From Streptosporangiaceae bacterium (lineage in GTDB: Bacteria > Actinomycetota > Actinomycetes > Streptosporangiales > Streptosporangiaceae), in NCBI GenBank assembly GCA_030052355.1, contig JASIGS010000718.1, positions 1 to 5,892 of the forward strand: DNA of 5,892 nucleotides, written 5' to 3'. The notes below the pieces were generated by a model. The model searched no databases. It was not told the origin of the DNA and saw nothing but the letters and a program-made list of their open reading frames with translations. The first letter of the stretch is position 1, and each line of letters opens with the position of its first letter. Below are positions 1 through 5,638 of this stretch, piece after piece. Made by a program: the position numbers and the translations under genes.

Positions 1-1127
1 GGCTCGCCGGCCGACAGCTCGCCGGCCGGGCGCAGATAGAGCGCACAGCGTGCCGCGTCGGCAGGCGGCCACGCGGGCAGGTCGCGCCACCTGCCGGTGC
101 CCGAGGTCCAGACCCGTACCGGCTGGCTGCGCGGAGGCCGGCCGTCGCCCGCCCCGTCCGCGAACGCGTCAAGCCACGCGATCGTCTCGCGAAGCGCGAT
201 CGGCATGTCCAGGCCGAGGTGCGCCCACGGGCCTACCGTCAGGCCGACCGTTACGCCGCGGGAGCGCAGCGCGCGGTACTGGTGCATGGTCTGCTCGACA
301 AAGAAGTCGTGGAAGCCGGAGACCAGCAGGGTCGGCACGTTCACCCGGTCGAGCGCGACGCCGGCCCGGTAGCCGTCCCAGTAGCTGTCGGCCGGGTCCG
401 GGTGATTCATCCACTCGGCGTACCAGGCCGGCGCGCCCGCCCCGTCCACGGCAGCGGCGGTGGCCGCCAGCGGCAGCCGGTTCGTGCCGGCCGCCAGCCG
501 CTTATCCGCCGTGATGGTCCGCCAGGTCATGCGTGTTCCGCCGAAATGCTCCTCGTTGGCCATCACATCGGTCCAGAACAGCAGGTTGTACAGCTCGAAC
601 GGGCCATGCCCGAAGCCAGCCGCGGCCAGGTCGTGCGGACTGATGTAGACGGCCAGGGCGGTCAGCTCCGGCGGCGGGTCCGCCGCCAGGGCCCACGCCG
701 AGAACGCCAGGTAGCTGGGACCGACGGCGGCGAGCTGGCCGCTGAACCAGTCTTGCCTCCGCAGCCAGGCGACGGTGTCCTGGCCGTCGGGTGCCTCGTC
801 AGAGCCGGGCCGAAATGCCCCGCCAGATCCGAACGTGCCGCGCGAGCTCTGCAGCAGCACGTGGTAGCCGCGCTCGGCGATCGGCCTTGCCGTCATGGCG
901 TACTGCCAGCCCCGGCCGTACGGGCAGCGCATGAGGACCGTCGGTCGCGGCCCTTCGGTCAGCGGCCGGTAGTGGTCGGTGAGCAGCACCGCGCCGTCGC
1001 GCATGGGAACGGGCACGCTGCGCTCTATCGTGATCTTGTTGCGCTTCGGCCCGAGCCTCATGGTGCGTGTCATCGCAGCGGTCACCAGGTCAGCTGGGCG
1101 GTGGGGTGCCCGTGGTCCGGTGCTCAT
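1..1127 (-). CDS. CocE/NonD family alpha/beta hydrolase (3' end outside window)
   Basis: Serine hydrolase of the X-Pro dipeptidyl-peptidase S15/CocE type, which cleaves ester or amide bonds; the substrate cannot be read from sequence. 375 codons are visible and the frame is still open at the left edge. Landmarks: an N-terminal strand with PMRDGAVL (41-48); CPYGRG (68-73), whose Tyr70 matches the oxyanion-hole tyrosine of CocE; SSRGTFGSGG (94-103); nucleophile elbow GPSYLA with Ser138 (CocE has a similar G-x-S-Y-L-G); GFHDFF with acid Asp274; GPWAHLG with base His303. From about residue 336 the text VRVWTSGTGRWRDLPAWPP starts the C-terminal jelly-roll (PepX_C) domain, so roughly 170-200 residues lie outside the window if the length is typical (about 550). 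The cap region (about 160-255) is helical and Trp/Tyr-rich. No signal peptide is seen, so it is probably cytoplasmic. The ATG at 1127 is chosen because GGAGG sits 5 bases upstream; Met19 and Met23 are less likely starts. The last visible codons carry an in-frame 12-base duplication. Confidence 0.9.
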   Translation of the reverse strand, partial: MSTGPRAPHRPADLVTAAMTRTMRLGPKRNKITIERSVPVPMRDGAVLLTDHYRPLTEGPRPTVLMRCPYGRGWQYAMTARPIAERGYHVLLQSSRGTFGSGGAFRPGSDEAPDGQDTVAWLRRQDWFSGQLAAVGPSYLAFSAWALAADPPPELTALAVYISPHDLAAAGFGHGPFELYNLLFWTDVMANEEHFGGTRMTWRTITADKRLAAGTNRLPLAATAAAVDGAGAPAWYAEWMNHPDPADSYWDGYRAGVALDRVNVPTLLVSGFHDFFVEQTMHQYRALRSRGVTVGLTVGPWAHLGLDMPIALRETIAWLDAFADGAGDGRPPRSQPVRVWTSGTGRWRDLPAWPPADAARCALYLRPAGELSAGE

Positions 1128-1132
1128 CGCGC

Positions 1133-1137
1133 CCTCC
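1133..1137 (-). promoter_or_regulatory. Ribosome binding site of the CocE-type hydrolase
   Basis: GGAGG on the minus strand, five bases before the ATG at 1127. It fixes the start of the hydrolase and suggests independent, efficient initiation despite the upstream receiver gene reading the same way. Confidence 0.7.
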
Positions 1138-1174
1138 GTCCCGTCAGCTAACCGACCTGAGGAAGCATAAGCGT

Positions 1175-1204
1175 AGGGTATCGTCCGCTTCCGCACACTA
1201 CCCT
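1175..1204. repeat. Inverted repeat AGGGTA-N18-TACCCT, possible operator
   Basis: AGGGTA at 1175-1180 is matched by its reverse complement TACCCT at 1199-1204, with 18 bases between. It lies 48-77 bases upstream of the hydrolase start and touches the candidate -10 element. The wide spacing suits a dimeric regulator bound over about three helical turns better than a terminator hairpin. Six-base arms can arise by chance, so this is a candidate only. Confidence 0.3.
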
Positions 1205-1254
1205 TTTGGGCTAGGAACGGGTGTTCTGAGCAACTCCGGGTCGAGCGGATCTCG

Positions 1255-1692
1255 TTACCGGGTCCCGGCGAGGCCCCAGACGGCCGCGATCAGCTCGCCG
1301 GGATCGAACGGCTTGGTGAGACAGGCGTCGATGCCGTCCGCGGCGTCGCCAGCGTGATCGTGCTCGGTCCTGGCGGGCCACAGCAGCACGGTCCGGATCG
1401 AGGACGTGGCCGGGTCGCTGCGCAAGATGCTGGCGACCTGGCGGCCGGAGAGTCCCGGCATGCCTGCGTCCAGCGTCACCACATGAGGTCTGACCGTAGC
1501 GACCATTTCCAGCGCCTGCCAGCCGTCGGCGGCGACCGTGACCTCGAAGCCAGCGGCCCTCAGGTGGACGGCGATGAACTCGCGGATCGCCGCGTCATCG
1601 TCGGCGATGAGAACGCGCGCCGCCGACGGAGCCTGGCTGCGCCCCTCCAGCAGCCGGAACCCAGGGCGGACACGCGTTCTCGCCGATCGCAT
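1255..1692 (-). CDS. Stand-alone response-regulator receiver domain protein (CheY-like)
   Basis: Single-domain phospho-acceptor protein of two-component or phosphorelay signalling, cytoplasmic; no DNA-binding or enzymatic output domain follows the receiver fold. Of 145 residues, the first 25 are a basic, Arg-rich extension (MRSARTRVRPGFR) and 26-143 form the receiver. The acidic pocket is present (VLIADDD, Asp31-33), the phospho-acceptor is Asp75 in VVTLDAGMPGLSG, and the conserved lysine is Lys127 in CLTKPF. At the position of the conserved Thr/Ser switch (normally hydrophobic-T/S-A after strand 4) the text is VLLWPAR, so Pro106 with Trp105 replaces it. This suggests altered phosphorylation-dependent switching. 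The ATG at 1692 is preceded by GGGAGG at five bases, and no other usable start lies before the first strand. It begins 53 bases after the large STAND-SARP regulator on the same strand and is probably co-transcribed. No kinase gene is visible, so the phosphodonor is unknown. Confidence 0.9.
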   Translation of the reverse strand: MRSARTRVRPGFRLLEGRSQAPSAARVLIADDDAAIREFIAVHLRAAGFEVTVAADGWQALEMVATVRPHVVTLDAGMPGLSGRQVASILRSDPATSSIRTVLLWPARTEHDHAGDAADGIDACLTKPFDPGELIAAVWGLAGTR

Positions 1693-1697
1693 CGCGA

Positions 1698-1703
1698 CCT
1701 CCC
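1698..1703 (-). promoter_or_regulatory. Ribosome binding site of the receiver gene
   Basis: GGGAGG on the minus strand, five bases before the ATG at 1692. Its first three bases also form the 3' arm of a small hairpin (1701-1714), so access by the ribosome could depend on that structure. Confidence 0.7.
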
Positions 1704-1714
1704 GCTAGTGCGGG
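1701..1714 (-). promoter_or_regulatory. Small hairpin overlapping the receiver ribosome binding site
   Basis: CCCGC / GCGGG arms of five G:C pairs (1710-1714 and 1701-1705) around a four-base ACTA loop in the minus-strand RNA. The 3' arm shares GGG with the GGGAGG ribosome binding site. It could lower initiation of the receiver gene, or be melted by ribosomes coming from the upstream gene. Short G:C stems are common in DNA this GC-rich, so the functional reading is tentative. Confidence 0.35.
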
Positions 1715-1721
1715 TGTTAGT

Positions 1722-1744
1722 GCCCGCCAGCGTCGCGGGCGGGC
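1722..1744 (-). promoter_or_regulatory. Hairpin just after the regulator stop codon
   Basis: GCCCGCC (1744-1738 on minus) pairs with GGCGGGC (1728-1722), seven G:C pairs with a nine-base loop; an alternative six-pair register uses 1740-1735 with 1727-1722. It starts one base after the stop codon of the large regulator. There is no T-run after it, so it is not a textbook intrinsic terminator. It may stabilise the 3' end or attenuate transcription into the receiver gene. Confidence 0.35.
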
Positions 1745-1762
1745 GTCACACCGGCGTCACAC
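1742..1762 (-). repeat. Tandem direct repeat, 11-base period, SARP/OmpR-type operator format
   Basis: On the minus strand GTGTGACGCC occurs at 1762-1753 and again at 1751-1742, ten identical bases with exactly 11 bases from copy to copy. It covers the last codons and the TGA of the large regulator and ends 49 bases before the receiver start. SARP and PhoP/OmpR-type winged-helix activators are known to bind heptamer direct repeats at 11-base spacing. The neighbouring gene encodes such a winged helix, so autoregulation or control of the receiver gene is possible. It also overlaps coding sequence, and chance or codon effects cannot be excluded. Confidence 0.45.
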
Positions 1763-4700
1763 TGGCATCGCGGCCGCGGACGCGCTGCTCAAGCTCGCGC
1801 AGCGCCGCTGGCGGCTCGACCCCGAGGTCGGCAACCACCGCTCTGGCCCGGTCGAGGATGCCCCGCGCCGCGCCGCGGCGGCCCTGAGTGATCAGGTGCC
1901 GTGCCGCAGCCAGGTAGCGTTCCTCCTCGTCGGGGGCCATCTCGATAGCCCGCTCCAGGCAGCGAACCGCCTCATCGAGGTCCTCGGTCGACGCGGCGAA
2001 GCCGGCGCACAGGTCGAGCAGCGCGAGCGCATTACGGCGCAGTTGCTCCCGCGGGAGTTCTGCCCACGGCTCGTACGGGTCGTCGGGCAGCAGGTCACCG
2101 TGGTAGCGCGCGAGCGCCGCGCGTGCGGCGGAGACAGCTTCCAGCGACCGCTGGCCGGCGAGCGCGAGCGCACGCCGGGCATCGGCTTCGAACGAGTGCA
2201 CGTCGGTTGTGGCATCGGGGGCGAGGCGGAGCTGGCGGTCCTCCCGTACCACCACATCGCCCGCCGACTCGCGCAACCGGTTCAGGACCGTGCGCAGCCG
2301 GTTCGCGCCCACCTCTGGCTCGGCTTCGGGCCAGAGCGCCTCCGTCGCGGCCTCGGCGGAGATCCGCCCGCCTGCCGTGGCAACGAGCTTGACGAGCTGA
2401 CGGCCCTGCCCGGGCGGGACGTCGACGGCGCGGCCGCCACGGGTCACGCCGAACCCGCCGAGCAGCGTGACGGAAACGGGGAACGTCATGCCCTCGAGCG
2501 CGGCAGCCAGCGGGTGCCCGGTCGCCGTGACCAGGCCGAGCACGCGCTCGGCGGCCGAGCGCTCCTTGAGGAACGGCAGTGCCGGGTAACCGAGCCGGGC
2601 GGCCAGCTCGAGCGCCTCGGTGGCAAGACCCGCCGCCCGGGGGTCACCGCGCCGGTGCGCGGCCAGCGCACGCAGTAGCTGAATGCGCCAGCGCTCGACC
2701 GGCTCGAACAGCGGCGAAGCGGCCAGCTCGACCAGGTGGCGCTCGGCTGCCTCCGGATCGCCGCTGCGCGCGAGCATCATCGCGCGGGCTCGTTCTACCT
2801 CGAAGCCCTCGTATTCAGAATGCTCCTGCGCCCGGTCGAGGTACTGCAGCGCGACGTCGTGATAACCCGCCCGGTCTAGCCAGTCGGCCGCGTCCGCGAG
2901 GAACTCGCCACCGCAGCCGTCGAACCAGTCCGACCGGAACGACTCGGCCGCGTGGATCGACGCCAGCGTGGCCGCGGCGTCGCCTTGCTGCGATAGCGCG
3001 CGGGCACGCTCCCAGGCGACGTAAGCGCGGACCCGGACGTCTCCGATCACCCGCGCTATCGCCTCAGCCTCCTCCAGGCTGGCCGCGGCCTCGTCGTAGC
3101 GACCTACAGAGTCCAGCACCTCGGCGCGGAACGTAAGGATCACGGACCGCTGCTGGCGGCGGTCCGGGATGACGGCCAGTGCCTCGTCGATGCAGCTGAC
3201 CGCCTGGTCGATAGCTCCCCTGTCGAAATGCACCCAGAATCCGAGGATCAACAGCGTGTAGGAGAGCCAGCTCCACAGGCCAAGGGCCCGGTAGCTGCGG
3301 GCGGCCATCGCCAGCCGCTCTTCGGCGAAACCCAGGTGCTGGTCGTCTTTGGTACGGGCGGCCGCCCGCCCGAGCGTGTCGAGCAGCCGCGCCTGCGTCT
3401 GCTGCTCGGCGGGGCCGGTCTGCGCGAGCACGCGAACGGCGAGCTCCTCGCCGGCTGCCTGCTCGTTGTCGCGGACCAGGTCGCGCGCCAGTTCGGCGTG
3501 CACTTCCCTGGCTACGGCAGGGTCGGCGGGCGGTTCCCCGAGGAGCTCGAGCGCCTGCTCCAGCGCCCGGGCGCGGCGATGCAGCGCGGCCGGCGGCTCG
3601 CACTCGCGAGCGATGTGCACGAGCACACGCGGGTGCCGCGCGATCACGGCGGGCGGCAGCCGGTCGACCAGCCCGGCAAGCTCGTCAAGGCCGAGACGCT
3701 CGGCCTGCTGCGGAGTCATGGCGGCGAGCAGCGCGCCCGCCTCGGCAGTGTGGCCCGCGCCGATCAGCAACTCCGCGGCGAGGTCCGGCCGGCCGCGCCG
3801 GGCGTACGCCCCCGCGGCGCGCAGCAGCGTGCCAGGCTCGGCCGAGGTCCGCGCCGTGAGCAGGTCTTGTACCGGTCCGGCGAGACGGGACCACCCGTCG
3901 TCGCCGGCCTGCAGCGGCAAGCCAACACGGCTGATCTCGCCGAGCAGGCCGGGAACCCCGGTCGCTGCCTCCGCCACCGGGTCATCGAGCAGCGGCAGGT
4001 GCGCGGCCTGGCCAACCGCGGCCACGAGCGAGCCGGGCAGGCCGCCGAGGATCTGGTCGACCAGCCCGGCCAGCAATCCGGCGCTCCCAGAAAGAACCCC
4101 GCCGGCGAGCAACGGCCGGCCCGCCGACCTCGCCGCCGACGCGGCCAGCACCACGGCCGCCGCCCAGCCGTCGGTAGCCGACCAGAGCCGGTGGGCATCG
4201 GCGTCGGTGACGGCCAGCCCGAATCCGTCGCGGCACAGGGCAGCTACTTCCTCGACGCTCATCGCGAGGTCGGTCGTGTCAAGCCAGTCCGCCGAGCCGT
4301 CCAGGCGCAGCCGCTCGAGCTCGGGCGCGACGTGCCGTCCGAGCAGCAGAAGCCGCTGACCGCGCCCTAGCAGCCCGGCAAGCCGTGTCAGCAGCGAGAC
4401 CGCGGCCGGCTCGGCGTTCTGGATCTCGTCGATCACGAAGACCGCGCCCTGATCGCACAGTGCCTCCAGCATCGCGTCGAGCGCGCCGGCCGGTCCCGCG
4501 GCAGCTGCGTGGTCCATCCGCGCGGCCAGGTCTGACAGCCCCACCCTCGCGGCCGCCGACCGCAGCCGGTGCGGCAGCATCGCTGCGGAGACGCCGCCGG
4601 TCTCTAGCGACGTGGAGATGGCCGGCGTGCCGAATTCCTCGCACGACTCGGCGGCCAGCACCGACTTCCCGTAGCCCGCTCCGCCCACGATGACGCACGC

Positions 4701-4766
4701 GCTGGCCCGTCCGACACGGTCGGTCAGGCGCGGACGCTTGAGATGATAGGCCGGCAGTTCGCCCAC
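1746..4766 (-). CDS. STAND-ATPase / TPR / C-terminal SARP (OmpR-type wHTH + BTAD) transcriptional regulator
   Basis: Large cytoplasmic ATP-dependent transcription activator of 1006 residues. Residues 8-30 read like the MalT-family start (LKRPRLTDRV, then a hydrophobic strand). Walker A is GGAGYGKS (28-35), Walker B VFVIDE (109-114), and LLLLGRH (139-145) matches the sensor strand of MalT-type STAND ATPases. LAMSVEEVAALC (167-178) and LWSATDGWAAAVVLAA (194-209) match further MalT landmarks. Residues about 395-730 are repeated Ala/Leu-rich helix pairs, TPR-like (for example SVGRYDEAAASLEEAEAI), probably a sensing or assembly surface. Residues 764-850 are an OmpR-type winged helix (VTLLGGFGV; LWPEAEPEVGANRLRTVLNR), and 855-991 a BTAD domain (YHGDLLPDDPYEPWAELPRE). 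Typical MalT/LAL proteins end in a LuxR HTH and AfsR carries its SARP module at the N-terminus; here the SARP module is C-terminal. The start is GTG with AGGGG seven bases upstream; an in-frame TAA lies further up with no other start between. The ligand and target genes are unknown. Confidence 0.9.
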   Translation of the reverse strand: MGELPAYHLKRPRLTDRVGRASACVIVGGAGYGKSVLAAESCEEFGTPAISTSLETGGVSAAMLPHRLRSAAARVGLSDLAARMDHAAAAGPAGALDAMLEALCDQGAVFVIDEIQNAEPAAVSLLTRLAGLLGRGQRLLLLGRHVAPELERLRLDGSADWLDTTDLAMSVEEVAALCRDGFGLAVTDADAHRLWSATDGWAAAVVLAASAARSAGRPLLAGGVLSGSAGLLAGLVDQILGGLPGSLVAAVGQAAHLPLLDDPVAEAATGVPGLLGEISRVGLPLQAGDDGWSRLAGPVQDLLTARTSAEPGTLLRAAGAYARRGRPDLAAELLIGAGHTAEAGALLAAMTPQQAERLGLDELAGLVDRLPPAVIARHPRVLVHIARECEPPAALHRRARALEQALELLGEPPADPAVAREVHAELARDLVRDNEQAAGEELAVRVLAQTGPAEQQTQARLLDTLGRAAARTKDDQHLGFAEERLAMAARSYRALGLWSWLSYTLLILGFWVHFDRGAIDQAVSCIDEALAVIPDRRQQRSVILTFRAEVLDSVGRYDEAAASLEEAEAIARVIGDVRVRAYVAWERARALSQQGDAAATLASIHAAESFRSDWFDGCGGEFLADAADWLDRAGYHDVALQYLDRAQEHSEYEGFEVERARAMMLARSGDPEAAERHLVELAASPLFEPVERWRIQLLRALAAHRRGDPRAAGLATEALELAARLGYPALPFLKERSAAERVLGLVTATGHPLAAALEGMTFPVSVTLLGGFGVTRGGRAVDVPPGQGRQLVKLVATAGGRISAEAATEALWPEAEPEVGANRLRTVLNRLRESAGDVVVREDRQLRLAPDATTDVHSFEADARRALALAGQRSLEAVSAARAALARYHGDLLPDDPYEPWAELPREQLRRNALALLDLCAGFAASTEDLDEAVRCLERAIEMAPDEEERYLAAARHLITQGRRGAARGILDRARAVVADLGVEPPAALRELEQRVRGRDASVTPV

Positions 4767-4773
4767 GGTTCCG

Positions 4774-4778
4774 CCCCT
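4774..4778 (-). promoter_or_regulatory. Ribosome binding site of the STAND-SARP regulator
   Basis: AGGGG on the minus strand, seven bases before the GTG at 4766. It is a moderate match to the anti-Shine-Dalgarno sequence, and with the GTG start it suggests modest translation, as is usual for regulators. It supports the choice of the GTG, the only possible start codon between the upstream in-frame TAA and the conserved N-terminal motif. Confidence 0.5.
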
Positions 4779-4870
4779 ATGACGCGCACGCTGTCTCCCC
4801 GGCCGACGAGGAGGAGGGGTCGAAGACGGCCGGAATGCTTGGACGCGATGTTACTCTGCTGCGGCAATTT

Positions 4871-4876
4871 GGGAGG
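4871..4876 (+). promoter_or_regulatory. GGGAGG, possible ribosome binding site of the HAD gene
   Basis: GGGAGG on the plus strand lies 15 bases before the ATG at 4892, too far for an optimal start. A weaker GAGG (4898-4901) is eight bases before an in-frame GTG at 4910. The two together leave the translation start of the HAD gene uncertain. Confidence 0.35.
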
Positions 4877-4891
4877 CTTCGCTGACGGCCG

Positions 4892-5599
4892 ATGGGCGAG
4901 GATGAGCTGGTGACTGGCCTGCTCGACGACATGAGCGCGGCGGTGTTCGACTTCTTCGGGACGATGACACCGATCAGCCCGGACGCGGTGTGGGCGAGCA
5001 ACGTCGCGCGCCTCGCCGCGCCACTCGGGGTCTCGGCGCAGGCGCTGGACGTCGTGCTGGGCCAGACGTTCGGCGACCGGATGACCGGCGCGACGGGCGA
5101 TGTGCGGCAGACCATGCAGGGCCTGGCAGACCGGCTCGGCGTCAAGCTCACCGAAGAGCAGCTGGATGAGGCGGTCGCCGTGCGGCGGCAGGCGCAGGAG
5201 TCGATGTTCGCGCTCAGGCCGGAGGCGCTGCCGGTCGTCGGCGAGCTGCGCGAGCGAGGCCTCCGGATCGGGCTGCTGTCGGACTGCTCGTTCGAGCTGC
5301 CGGACGCCTGGCACACGTTGCCGCTCGCCGCGCTGGTGGACGCGCCAGTCTTCTCATGCGTGGAGGGAACGCGCAAGCCCGACCCGCGCCTCTTCCGGAC
5401 GGTCGCGGCGAACCTGGGCGTGTCGCCGGCGGACTGCCTCTACGTCGGGGACGGCGGCGGGCACGAGCTGACCGGGGCCAGCGGGGTCGGCATGCACGCC
5501 GTACTGCTGGCAGGGCCGGACTGGCAGCTGCACCACGTCCACGACCAGGAGCCCGGCTGGACCGGCGCGCGCATCGGCTCGCTGACCGAGCTGCTGTGA
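4892..5599 (+). CDS. HAD-superfamily hydrolase, subfamily IA-like
   Basis: Cytoplasmic Rossmann-like hydrolase of the haloacid dehalogenase superfamily; many members are small-molecule phosphatases, some dehalogenases. At 235 residues it has the usual length. Motif I is VFDFFGTMT with nucleophile Asp20; a C1-type helical cap follows (about 30-105); motif II is GLLSDCS (Ser130); motif III is GTRKPDPRLF (Lys162); motif IV is YVGDGGGHEL (Asp187, Glu192). The second aspartate of motif I, the acid/base of phosphatases, is Phe22. Dehalogenase-like members often have Tyr at this place, so phosphatase activity should not be assumed; the substrate is unknown. The start is ambiguous: ATG 4892 is the first possible after an in-frame TGA at 4883, GTG 4910 has the better-spaced GAGG, and ATG 4931 would leave six residues before Asp20, common in the family. 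It is divergent from the STAND-SARP regulator and 39 bases ahead of the next gene on the same strand. Confidence 0.88.
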   Translation: MGEDELVTGLLDDMSAAVFDFFGTMTPISPDAVWASNVARLAAPLGVSAQALDVVLGQTFGDRMTGATGDVRQTMQGLADRLGVKLTEEQLDEAVAVRRQAQESMFALRPEALPVVGELRERGLRIGLLSDCSFELPDAWHTLPLAALVDAPVFSCVEGTRKPDPRLFRTVAANLGVSPADCLYVGDGGGHELTGASGVGMHAVLLAGPDWQLHHVHDQEPGWTGARIGSLTELL

Positions 5600-5626
5600 G
5601 GTGGCGGCAAACCGGCCGGACTGGCG

Positions 5627-5632
5627 CACAAT
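5627..5632 (+). promoter_or_regulatory. Possible -10 element of a leaderless start
   Basis: CACAAT on the plus strand keeps the A and final T that matter most in a -10 hexamer. Its last base is seven bases before the ATG at 5639, so transcription would start at the A of the ATG. No ribosome binding site precedes this ATG, which fits leaderless translation, common in actinobacteria. No clear -35 hexamer is present, so confidence is low. Confidence 0.25.
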
Positions 5633-5638
5633 GGCTAG

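Larger units (their letters stand above)
1128..1254 (-). promoter_or_regulatory. Intergenic region with probable hydrolase promoter
   Basis: These 127 bases lie between the receiver stop and the hydrolase start and are more AT-rich than their surroundings. On the minus strand TACGCT (1170-1175) and the neighbouring TATGCT (1165-1170) fit the actinobacterial -10 pattern TANNNT; no convincing -35 hexamer is visible at 17-18 bases. An inverted repeat (1175-1204) lies across the place where a -35 element would be. No strong terminator with a T-run follows the receiver gene; only short stems (for example CGAG/CTCG at 1242-1254) are seen, so read-through from the receiver gene is possible. The promoter assignment is inference. 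Confidence 0.35.
4767..4891. promoter_or_regulatory. Divergent control region between the regulator and HAD genes
   Basis: These 125 bases separate two genes read in opposite directions, so at least two promoters are expected here. A stretch at about 4845-4870 is locally AT-rich. On the minus strand TAACAT (4853-4848) fits a -10 element for the regulator (TANNNT), which would give a leader of about 75 bases; no clear -35 is seen. On the plus strand TACTCT (4852-4857) overlaps it as a possible -10 for the HAD gene, again without a clear -35. Overlapping divergent -10 elements would make the two genes compete. The purine run GAGGAGGAGGGG (4809-4820) is not placed to serve as a ribosome binding site for either gene. 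Confidence 0.35.

Noticed and set aside
2..28. 12-base direct repeat (2-13 and 17-28), 15-base period
   Set aside because: It falls in frame in the hydrolase and encodes a repeated Ala-Gly-Glu; probably a small local duplication or codon coincidence. It lies at the window edge, so its full extent cannot be judged.
219..1151. Plus-strand open frame of about 310 codons opposite the hydrolase
   Set aside because: It is the antisense shadow of the CocE-type gene: Arg/Gly/Pro-rich with no family motif, while the minus strand shows a full catalytic triad and a good ribosome binding site.
1242..1254. CGAG-CGGAT-CTCG stem after the receiver stop as a terminator
   Set aside because: Only four pairs and no T-run on the minus strand; too weak to call.
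1896..2678. Plus-strand open frame of 260 codons opposite the BTAD part of the regulator
   Set aside because: It overlaps the conserved winged helix and BTAD coding region on the other strand, has no ribosome binding site and no motifs.
3228..4370. Plus-strand open frames of 336 and 380 codons opposite the large regulator
   Set aside because: Both are antisense shadows produced by high GC. Their composition is Arg/Ala/Ser or Gln/Arg/Gly-rich and shows no recognisable domain, whereas the minus strand carries Walker, TPR and BTAD features continuously.
4809..4820. Purine run GAGGAGGAGGGG as a ribosome binding site
   Set aside because: No start codon lies at a workable distance on the plus strand; the next ATG (4835) is about 14 bases beyond the run and opens only a 16-codon frame.
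4724..5376. Minus-strand open frames of 196 and 199 codons opposite the HAD gene
   Set aside because: They overlap the regulator's start region and lie antisense to a HAD gene with all four motif positions; low-complexity Arg/Ser/Pro-rich translations.
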